From Zygaena filipendulae (Eukaryota > Arthropoda > Insecta > Lepidoptera > Zygaenidae), in assembly GCA_907165275.2 (NCBI GenBank), contig OU015654.1:7767501-7831500 (forward strand): a DNA stretch of 64,000 nucleotides, given 5' to 3'. Below the pieces are notes generated by a model. That model ran no database searches. It was not told where the DNA came from and saw only the letters and a list, made by a program, of their open reading frames with translations. Positions 55,643 through 64,000 of this stretch are shown piece after piece. Each line of letters starts with the position of its first letter. Positions within the stretch are counted from its first letter, which is position 1. The translations under genes and the position numbers were made by a program.

Positions 55643-57232
55643 CACTTGCGAGCAAAACTATGGAATCGCTGACTTGTAATTTGCTACGAGCGATTTTAAA
55701 AACTAAATGACTAATGAAGATGAATGAAAATGACACCATTTGAAAGCTATACTGTAAACTTTTAATTAATACCATATTAATTTAAAATTGTACCCGTATT
55801 TCTGGAGCTTTCCTGGTTTGAATGAAGGAGAAAGGAAAAAGTTCAAACAAAACTTTAGAGAATAATCTTTATTTGGTCTTGAATATAAGGTATCAATATT
55901 TTGTGTTGCCTCCCCTAGCCCTAATTACACCACGAAGACGATTCCTCATGAACTTAATCAGCTTTTTGATGGAATTTTGTGAGATACCTTCCCACTCTTC
56001 TAAGCCGATTTCAGCTCATCAACACTTGAAGGAGCCGGATTTCTGGATCGAACTTTCTTTTTCAGCTCATCCCACAAGTGCTCGATAGGGTACATGTCGG
56101 GGCTGAGCGCTAGCCAGTCCAATATGGCGATACCGACTTCACTTAGGAACTTAGTTGTGGCACGTGAGGTGTGGCAACGGACGTTATCGTGCATTAAGAG
56201 GAAGTTATCACCCAAATATCCCGCATAAGGAACGACATGTTCCAGCAGAATATCGGCGATCTATCGTTCTGATGTTAGACCACCTCCTCGTCCCCCACCA
56301 GGCAAGAAAACAAGCTCCGTTTTCCCGTCAAATGAAATGCCGGCACACATCATACAGGAACCACCCCATAGGCTACTGTTTCAGTATAACAACATCGAGC
56401 GAATCGCTCTCCAGGCCGCCTGTAGACCCGGTTCCTTCGGTCGCTACCATGCAAGCACATTCTGCACTCGTCTGAGAATAGAACTCGCCCCAACTGCTCA
56501 ATTTCCCAATCAATATGGCGCGAGAAAATCGAACGCGTGCTTGTCGGCGATCTGCCGTTAGTTTTGGGCCTGTGGCAGGCCTTTTTGAAGTCAAGTTCAC
56601 TTGCTTGAGTCTTCGACGAACTGTCCACTCACTGACAGCCACCCCACGAACTGTCTGAGCTCCTGCTGAACATCGAAACCGCTCAAATGACGATTTCGAA
56701 GTGAAGTTGTCACGATAAAACGATCATCTCTGTTTGAAGGGCACCGGCGCCGTCCAGATCTTGGTCTCGGAATGAAGCCTCTAGTCTCCCGAAAGCGTTT
56801 GTAAACTTTCGAGACCCAAGACTGGCTTATGTGGAGCTGCCGTGCGACAACTCGCTGGCTATGCCCTTGTTGAAGTAGGGTAACAATTTGTGCAGCTTCC
56901 GTTGGTGTGGTATCCATTATGGTCCAGTCACAGGACGAGATATGTACTGGACTACGTGTAATAGGCGATTGATAAGAAAATTTTGATACCATGTGCTTTT
57001 ATAGTGCAAAAACGCGCGCCAGGATTCGAAAATTGATATTGTGTTTTTTCTTTTTCCTCCACTAAAATCATGACAGCTTCTGATATACAGGTACAGTTTT
57101 AATGAATATGGTATTAATTCAAAGTTTACAGTGCAGCCTTTCAAATGGTACCATTTTCATTCATTTTCATTAGTCATTTAGTTTTTTAAATCGCTCGTAG
57201 CAAATTACAAGTCTGCGATTCCATAGTTTTTG
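55643..57232 (-). mobile_element. Tc1-like transposon, copy 2 (1,590 bp), inverted
   Basis: TA flanks both ends (55641-55642 and 57233-57234). The only length difference from copy 1 is 9 bp missing close to the right end, where TAGTTTT is followed directly by TGTAG; this removes part of the terminal motif, so mobility of this copy is probably impaired. All spacings inside match copy 1 exactly (993 bp between the same first and last ORF landmarks). Confidence 0.9.
55893..56917 (-). pseudogene. Tc1-family transposase, broken, same lesions as copy 1
   Basis: The fragments at 56597-56992, 56373-56642, 56350-56628 and 56000-56215 repeat the frame changes of copy 1 at the matching places, and the in-frame TAG is present as well. 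Only a few residue differences are visible, for example TPRSG against RPRSG and HINWE against HIDWE. The N-terminal helix-turn-helix region and the DD34E residues are still readable. The ATG matching 35422 is at about 56917 and the stop at about 55893. Confidence 0.85.
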
Positions 57233-57289
57233 TAGTTTACTTTAAAGTTACCCATTGAATAAACTTATTTAATTGTTTCAAGTGACGGA

Positions 57290-57437
57290 AAAAGTACTTT
57301 GTTACGCGTTTACGTCTCAACCGATCACCACGTTTACAGAGAAGGCACAGAGAAGGACATAGGGTACTTTTTATCCCGGAATTCCTGCGGGTTCCCCGAA
57401 ATTACGACGGGTGAAACCGCGGGGAACAGCTAGTGTC
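57290..57437 (-). repeat. CTAGCTG-family repeat, minus orientation, truncated
   Basis: Contains CATAGGGTACTTTTTATCCC and ends GCGGGGAACAGCTAGTGT. Confidence 0.7.
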
Positions 57438-58689
57438 ATTTTATTCAATACCTTAAACAGTAGGTAGATCAAACGTAAACATATTTAGAATCTGTCTGAA
57501 ATTATTAAAAATATCAAAACGTGAGGTGTATGTAAATATGAAACTTAACTGATATATATCTATAACTGACTTATAGAAAAGGAAGAGTAGGTATGATTAT
57601 ATTTTCTATTTGTATACCTTACATTATTTTATTTTAATGAAATTTTTTGGATTGTATTGTATTTGAGTAAAGTTATTCCAGTGACAATCACAGCCATCTC
57701 AATTACGTGATTAACTTACTAAAAGTAATTAAGTTAAAGTGTGTAAGGGTGAGCCAGCGCATTTTAGGAAAAACATCAATATCGAATACAGGGTTCGAGT
57801 CTATAATTAAAACATTGACACAACAAATAAAGTAGTATTTTTTTACACGCTTATATTATTACATAGCTTCATTTATAATTAACCAACAACATAATAAAAT
57901 CTTAAAAGTCTCAAAATAGTAAAAATTTTAATCTAGTTCTAATTGTTATATCGAAATGAAATTTTGTATGCATCTATAGTTCGGATGAAAAACCAATATT
58001 ATTACGACATGGAGCTGATCTGATGGTGGAGAAGATGGCAATGGGAATTCTGTGATTTAACGACGCAACCCCATCGAGTTGGAGCTCATTTGATTGACTC
58101 TAGACGATTACTTTATAGTCCAGTTTAATCTTAAAGATTGTTTTTTTAGTTTTTCAAATAATTTGAACTTATTTCTATAATTTGAACATATACCCTTCCT
58201 TATCCAACTGGATGAAAATAATTAAGAAAACTTGAACCCACAACCCCTTTTCACTGAGCTATGGAAGTTATTTTGTTATATAAGGTGCTGAAAACTCATA
58301 AGCAGTGGCTGTGAGGTATAATAAAAGTTTGATAAAAATATTACTTTTGTTTGCTTACATTTATTGTCAGTAGGCTCATTTATTTGCTATATGGCAGTGG
58401 TGCGCATTTTCAGTTGCCATATTGGATTTTTTTTGAGAGAAACCCCCAAAAAAATCTGAAGCTTTTTTTCGTCATTATATTGTACCATATTCAGTAACCA
58501 TATTATTTTTATTAGCACTAGAAGCGCGGGCGTCCCAAATTTGACCCATTTCGACGTTCTTCTTCCGCTCACCTAAGTGTTTTATAACGGGTAGAGCTTT
58601 CTATAACTTTAATGAAATAATATTTTAATAAAGGTAAACTAGGACTTTCACTACTAATTAGCTGATGTTACTTATAAGAAATAAATTAT
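57438..58689. repeat. Noncoding stretch with a repeat fragment
   Basis: 57955-58105 (ACATGGAGCTGATCTGATGG; TTTAACGACGCAACCCC) has the look of a dispersed insect repeat, partly similar in wording to the family B body (GATCTGATGATGGGATC). No gene is recognised. Confidence 0.35.
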
Positions 58690-58756
58690 GTTACTTTGGA
58701 GTTCTTGCGGCAATTCTGAAACTCACGCGGGTGAAACCGTGGGGCACAGCTAGTTA
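58690..58756 (-). repeat. CTAGCTG-family repeat, 3' fragment
   Basis: GTTCTTGCGGCAATTCTGAA then CACGCGGGTGAAACCGTGGG and GCACAGCTAGTT. Same subfamily as 47125-47165. Confidence 0.6.
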
Positions 58757-59380
58757 AGTATAAATTTTATAAAAAGAACAAATTTTACATTTAACTTAAA
58801 ATGCTATTTAAAAAGGAGCTACTGAAAGACGAAACAAAATTATGAAAAACAATTGAGCATTTGGCCTTCAAACGGCTAATGAATATAAAATTCTGCTTAA
58901 TTTTTTTTAACATAAAGGTGCGAGAGCCACCTCCTTCAGGTTAACAATGGATGCTTTTACAGTGTACCTACTTAGCGCCACTTGTGCTTTGTGTATTCAA
59001 GTGTACTCGGAAAAATAAGCACAAATGCTATCCTGCATTACTATCTAGGTACACAGTACACACTACACAGTGATGTCGTAATGTAACCACAATGCGGTAT
59101 CGGCTGCCAGCTGTTGTCGTATTTCTTTTTCGCGCTACTTTGGATAATGATGAATGTTACTTACGAGTACCTACCTATTTAATAATATTTGTGAAATGAT
59201 TATTATTAACCAATTATACCTCATTGAAATGTAGCCTGTTAAATCTATAATGTATCTAAGTAAATAAATATGTATATACCTTGTGGGGTACAATGACTTG
59301 TTTGATACGAATTGATATTTATCTATATGATAATAAGGCTGATGGTACTATGATTGATGTAGGTCAGCATTCGATTGCTA
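58757..59380. other. Noncoding stretch
   Basis: No gene or element recognised. Confidence 0.35.
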
Positions 59381-59384
59381 TTAA

Positions 59385-59612
59385 ACCCTTTGAACACCAT
59401 TGACGGATATATCCGCAAACACATGGGTGGACATTGTCGCCGTTGACGTACAATTTTATTTCCATTTAAAAGTAAAACTGTGATTAAACAACGTAAGTTC
59501 ATCGGTAAGTATAGAATTACACTGGTCCCTCGGTCTATCGTAGATACTCTCAAAAATAGTGCCCGGCGTGGAACGGCAGTTTTCATTTTTGGAGTGTGGC
59601 GTTCAAAGGGTT
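59385..59612. mobile_element. MITE with CCCTTTGAAC ends, possibly piggyBac-like
   Basis: ACCCTTTGAACACC at the left, preceded by TTAA (59381-59384), pairs with GGCGTTCAAAGGGTT at the right. TTAA is the piggyBac target, and ends starting CCCTTTG are known from such MITEs. The right TTAA is missing (TTGT is found), so the call is tentative. The 111-codon minus-strand frame over the element is a by-product. Confidence 0.4.
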
Positions 59613-59644
59613 GTTTGCAACCGTGACTCCCGTCCCGTCCCAAC

Positions 59645-59757
59645 ACTTCGATCATCATGAAATTTTGCTTGTATACGTTAAGATTATAGAAAAATCAGAT
59701 TAGGTTCCCCGGGGAATTCTGATATTATCGTGGTTGAAACCGCGGGGAACAGCTATA
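59645..59757 (-). repeat. CTAGCTG-family repeat, truncated
   Basis: CGATCATCATGAAATTTTGC at the start and AACCGCGGGGAACAGCTATA at the end. Confidence 0.6.
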
Positions 59758-60994
59758 CCTAGTAGGTATGTTTATAAGACGACTGCTAAAGTGACGTATT
59801 TATACCTTTTACTTTCCTTACACAGTACCTATATAAAGTACTGTTTCTTACCTTTAATGTTCGTCCAGAGCGTTACCTATAAATCACATAAGTACATAAT
59901 TATGTAGGTAGGTACATGTACACATATTCAGCCTACTATTAAAGCATCTTTATCATTTTGGAGAGGTGCGGTTCACTACGCTCGTTTATTATTATTTACA
60001 TTTTTGCACAAAACACAAAATATTACAAAGTATTAAAGTTATTCCAACATGTACTTTTTTTACTCCTAAACTGACCCGTCACGACCGTCAAACGAATAGG
60101 CACAAAAAAACTAAACAAATTTGCAAAAAGAAATTTTGGAGATCTAAAATCTAAATTGGTGAAAAGGCGGATAAAACTGTCCATGAAAGTAAGGCTAAGG
60201 AAAGCTAAGGCTTTGAAGTCATGAGCTATAGAAATAGGCTGTTTGAAGGTTTACAAAATTTAACCTTAAAGGTAAAAAGTGCGAAACGTGGGTGAAAATC
60301 ACGGGAAATCTTATAGCATTCATTATTCACTTTTCCATAAATTATTCTATATTTTATCTTGCAAAAGAAAGTATAAATTTTAAGTAGAAAGTGCTGTTAG
60401 AGAAAAATATATCAAAATAAGTAAGTAATTTAATGAGGCCGTTAAAGATAGGTATAAGTATGTATATCAAATATTTCTTTCACGCCTTAATAAGGTTTTA
60501 TTTACCAATATCAAAGTATTCTACTGATGTTTTCGAGGTTTAATTCTAAAAAAAGTGTACAGGTAACATAAAAAAAAACTTTGGCAAGCAGGTAATATCG
60601 TTATTAATAATAATAAATATTTTGCTTGAATATACATAAATATAGGTCAACTTTACACCCAGTATAAGATAGGATAATAAAATCCAAGAAACTTCGCACT
60701 AAATCTAAAATACATAATATGTATCTAGACTCTTACACACTAGATTTTAAACATACGTAAGTACATGGACCAATGTTATTGATCCATGGTAAGTACAGTG
60801 AATAAAAGAAAATATTTTTTGTAGAAATTATTTTTCATAGGTATTTAATACCTACTACCTATTCTAAAAAAAAATATTAATCTGAACTTTCAGCAAGGCG
60901 CTGCACACATACTTTTATTCACATTTATACTGTAAAAAAGCGTTTTTTGCGTGGTGTACATGTGTGTTTTTGCTGAATAAAGTTTATATTATCT
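59758..60994. other. Noncoding stretch
   Basis: No gene or repeat ends recognised in 1.2 kb. Confidence 0.35.
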
Positions 60995-61225
60995 TACTAG
61001 TTGTGCCCCGCGGTTTCACCCACGTTAATTTCAGGTTCCCGCGGGAATTCCAGGATAAAAAGTATGTGTTAATCTGATGTTTAAGCTATATTATTGTAAA
61101 GTTTCATTTAAATCCATCCAGTAGTTTTTGCGTGAAATAGTAACAAACATCCATCCATCCATCCATCCATCCATCCATCCATCCATACATTCTTACAAAC
61201 TTTCGCGTTTATAATATTAGTAGGA
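60995..61225 (+). repeat. CTAGCTG-family repeat with (CATC)n
   Basis: Starts CTAGTTGTGCCCCGCGGTTT and ends TTTATAATATTAGTAGGATC. A (CATC)n run at about 61148-61187 occupies the place of the (GGAT)n run in the inverted copy at 33906. A near-complete copy. Confidence 0.75.
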
Positions 61226-61792
61226 TCTATAGTAAAAGCATAAACTATGCATAAAAACATTAATTTTATTGAATTTATTCATTGAATTTACTCCAAAGTT
61301 TCCTGATTTTCAAACAATATAGAAGCAACGTAGTTGTGTACATAGTTACGAAAGATGGATCATAAAGTGAACGCGTAGCCTGTTATGTGGCTATATGTGT
61401 TAAATCAGGCTTGGTAGGATGTGGCCTGGCCCCGAGGCTACCATCTGTGAAAGCTGTGAGTGAAGATAGCGGCATGAAAAATTCGGACATTTATCACTCA
61501 AATGAGATTTTTATTCAAAACAGATCCCGCATGTTCCTAAGCGGAAGCCTGGCAATGCTTAGCCAGTTATACCTAGATGTCGACATTATGTTTGTAACAT
61601 TTACCTGGAAAATACAAATTGCGAAGTCGTGTCTTTTCTTCTAATTGTTCACATCACATCTGGCTAAATCGCTAAAAATGCGCCAATTGCGCGCGCTTAT
61701 TGAAACTGTTTTATTCATAAAATAAATGTCTAGAGGTGTTTTTCGCGTGCTTTATGCTATCATTGCGTGAGTAGAGGTGCATCTTAAAAGTA
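61226..61792. other. Noncoding stretch
   Basis: An 85-codon plus-strand frame at 61387-61644 is unrecognised (contains GLVGCGLAPRLPSV). There is no supporting splice or start signal, so I do not call a gene. Confidence 0.3.
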
Positions 61793-62100
61793 ATAGGCTA
61801 ATTTTTAATCCGTCATGTAGATTAATCAAAAATATTGTACTGTATTTTTTTGATTTTACCTAATTAAAAAATAACACCGATACGATAGTCGAAAAGTTAG
61901 TGAGTGATGTCACGACCTGCTACGTTTTATACGACTTTATCACATCACGAGCCTCCATTCCTAAACTTTAATGCGCTTTATCTAAGTACTTTATTATTAA
62001 TTGGAAAAAGCAAAATCTATTATATTTTTATTATCTAACTACTGAATAGAATTTTATTTTCATAACCCGGACACATGCCTATTGCAGCAATGCATGTGAG
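61793..62100. repeat. Family E repeat, copy 3
   Basis: TAATCCGTCATGTAGATTAA, AAAAAATAACACCGATA, GATGTCACGACCTGCTACG and ACTTTAATGCGCTTTATCTA follow the same order as at 11826. It ends near ACATGCCTATTGCAG. Confidence 0.5.
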
Positions 62101-62270
62101 CGGCACGCGAGCGGAGCATTCTAGGCGAGATCTCCAGATGTGTAGATACGCAACCTTTACGATGAGATTAAGAGTTGTTGAATTATTAATTATGAGACGT
62201 TATAAATCATTTCAACAACCAGACGTACTTACTAAATAATAAAGCACATTTACTTATTAATAAAACTCGT

Positions 62271-62330
62271 AATTTTTCTTTCCAGGTAAGTTCCTGTTGC
62301 GGAAGAAAAAGCGAATAGAAGTTTCATAGT
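62271..62330 (+). promoter_or_regulatory. Candidate recursive splice site or terminal-exon acceptor
   Basis: A pyrimidine tract and acceptor are joined directly to a perfect donor: TTTTTCTTTCCAG/GTAAGT, junction between 62285 and 62286. This is the form of zero-length ratchet points that divide long insect introns. It lies on the same strand as the candidate exons at 4.8-53 kb. The alternative is an ordinary acceptor: one frame after the AG reads KFLLRKKKRIEVS and stops at about 62329, which could be a short basic C-terminus. Confidence 0.4.
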
Positions 62331-63385
62331 GAAATATTGCAGCGAGGTAACTTTGTGTTTTATTTACCAATGGAATGTTAAATATCCGAAGCGTTCTTAA
62401 TGAAATGTTGCATAAATATTTACTCTACACTTTAAAATATTAGAATTAAGGCAAATGCATAAATAATATCTTGACAGTTTATATGATAAAAAATAGTTTA
62501 ATATTTCTCTATACCTACTCCAGCTATACCAACAGGTAGGCACGATCAATGCCTGTCACAGCAATAATAATTTTCATCAATCAAATCAGTCGTCATTAGA
62601 GTTTAGTTCATCCATCCATAATTTTATATCATAAAGTAACATAATAAATACAAGTACAGCTCTTTTTATCTAAATCCTCTTTTTTCATCATAGTTTGACT
62701 TCTTTGAAGTTTTATAAAAGTTAATGATCACAGTTTTACATAATTACGTTAATTAGAGATTTCCTTGAAAACTTTTTACTGCCATGAAAAATATTCTTGA
62801 TTTTTGCCAGGATATAAGTTAGGTATGCTAAGCGTTCAATAGTTTTTGCGTGTAGCGCATTCAAACATATAAACCAAAAACGTTATAAAAATTCTTAAAT
62901 TGATCACAATGACTTTAGTCACACCAATTTCGGCACCTAATGCCGTTTTTTTTTTCTTTCCTGTATTCAAACATGATATTATTGCTATATTAATTATTAT
63001 ATTAAATGTGTAAGATGTAAATAATTTATATGAGACAAAACCCATTTTCATGCTAACAAAGATGAAACATCTATCTGAAGATAATGCATCCTTGTGACGA
63101 TAACATAGGAAACTAACTTGACGTTAAATTATGAAAGAAAATAAACTATATTCGGCTATTCTTAGAGCCCTTTCTCATAGAACACACATACTTATTAAAC
63201 ATTATTATATCTTCAACTCAATTTAATATTTATGCGTCCGGAAATCGAAATATTTCATGTTAGATGAGCCTTCATTATGTATTTTTTACATTTTGCATCT
63301 AAATATGATACATTGCAAGAAACACAAATAGAGATTCAAAAACGTCTTCAACAAAAGAACCACCGAATTAAAATAAATCTGGGGC
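62331..63385. other. Noncoding stretch
   Basis: No gene or repeat ends recognised; AT-rich. Confidence 0.35.
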
Positions 63386-63556
63386 CCTATTTTTGAATCG
63401 CTCGAATTAGTTTCACACATGGAATCGCGAATTTACGTGCAAATTCCATTGATATACTAGTAAATCAATGGCTAATGCTCATACATTTTGAAGGATTCAC
63501 ACGTGAATCTTGCAATTCCGTGTGCGAAAATTAATTCGAGCGATTCAAAAATCAAC
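63386..63556. mobile_element. Short hairpin MITE
   Basis: Perfect 20-bp arms lie at 63390-63409 and 63532-63551 (TTTTTGAATCGCTCGAATTA and its inverse), with further pairing inside (CACACATGGAATCGC against CAATTCCGTGTG). Noncoding; target duplication not clear. Confidence 0.6.
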
Positions 63557-63572
63557 CTCTGGAGTCCTTTTT

Positions 63573-64000
63573 AACCGACTTCCAAAAAAGACGGAGGTTC
63601 TATATTCGGCTGTACCTACATGTATTTTTTATGTATTGTATTTTCACTGATTACTCGAAGACGGCTTAACTGATTTAGAAAATTCTTTTTTTTTATGAAA
63701 TGATATACTTCCAAGATTGTCCGATTTTCATCAAGTCAGGATCATCTGATGTTGGGATCTTGGAGAAATCAAGGGAACTCTTCGAATAACGATTTGATTT
63801 TTCATAGTAAATTGTTTATTTGCTTTCAGAAAGCACCATCGAAACTACTGAATAGGTAGGTAATAGAAATGTATTTCACGAGTTGCGATTCAATTACGTT
63901 AATATGGTTAAGCAATTTATGCTCTTTACAATGCATATGGAGAAGTGGAGCTGAAGGTGAAGTAGGTACCAGGAGACCTCCTCAATAATTAACGTAAAAG
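63573..64000 (+). mobile_element. Family B element, copy 3, cut by the window end
   Basis: Starts AACCGACTTCCAAAAAAGAC and follows the family B body (ATTACTCGAAGACGGCT; GGGATCTTGGAGAAATC; GAGAAGTGGAGCTGA). The foldback half would lie beyond base 64000. Confidence 0.65.

Noticed and set aside
59323..59658. 111-codon minus-strand ORF
   Set aside because: It spans a MITE and both its flanks, with no domain.

Overview
The window looks like AT-rich, gene-poor nuclear DNA of a moth or butterfly (Lepidoptera). The evidence is repeat content: dozens of degenerate copies of the short repeat that starts CTAGCTGTGCCCCGCGGTTT and ends near TAATATTAGTAGGAT, tRNA-like SINE/LINE tails with ATT or AAATA repeats, palindromic MITEs, Tc1, hAT-like, piggyBac-like and P-like DNA elements, and a Ty3/gypsy element of Mag-clade type. 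There are no operons, ribosome binding sites, CRISPR arrays or rRNA genes. Most of the short open frames are chance frames in AT-rich or repeat DNA. No family was searched against a database; names rest on motifs and ends that are visible here.

Layout. 1-2.9 kb: a partial reading frame, a SINE-like tail and a patchwork of direct repeats from an unplaced element. 4.4-5.04 kb: a possible 27-bp microexon and a GC-rich likely first exon with a good splice donor. 6.3-15.9 kb: SINE tail, two palindromic MITEs, a nested DNA-element composite (8.5-9.8 kb), its empty-site relative (10.6-11.0 kb), and an 808-bp hAT-like element with an 8-bp duplication. 18.1-19.4 kb: a satellite-like array of 204/227-bp units. 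20-26 kb: more repeats, including a second array at 24.9-25.9 kb. 27.4-34.1 kb: foldback element, P-like element with a THAP relic, a MITE inside a MITE, and a cluster of CTAGCTG repeats. 35.1-36.7 and 55.6-57.2 kb: two nearly identical, dead Tc1 elements in opposite orientation. 40.6-45.1 kb: a complete gypsy element on the minus strand with identical LTRs, the only long intact ORF. 47.8-53.1 kb: the only stretch resembling host coding sequence, with candidate first exons and two disordered proteins (116 aa and about 240-270 aa) on the plus strand. 53.4-64 kb: repeats, plus a possible recursive splice site at 62,285.

Working model: the plus strand carries one large-intron gene with alternative starts (near 4.8, perhaps 47.8 and 49.7 kb) feeding exons at 51.5-53.1 kb and continuing past the right edge. 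Transposons have filled the introns. This model is inference; RNA evidence would decide it. I do not recognise the host proteins.
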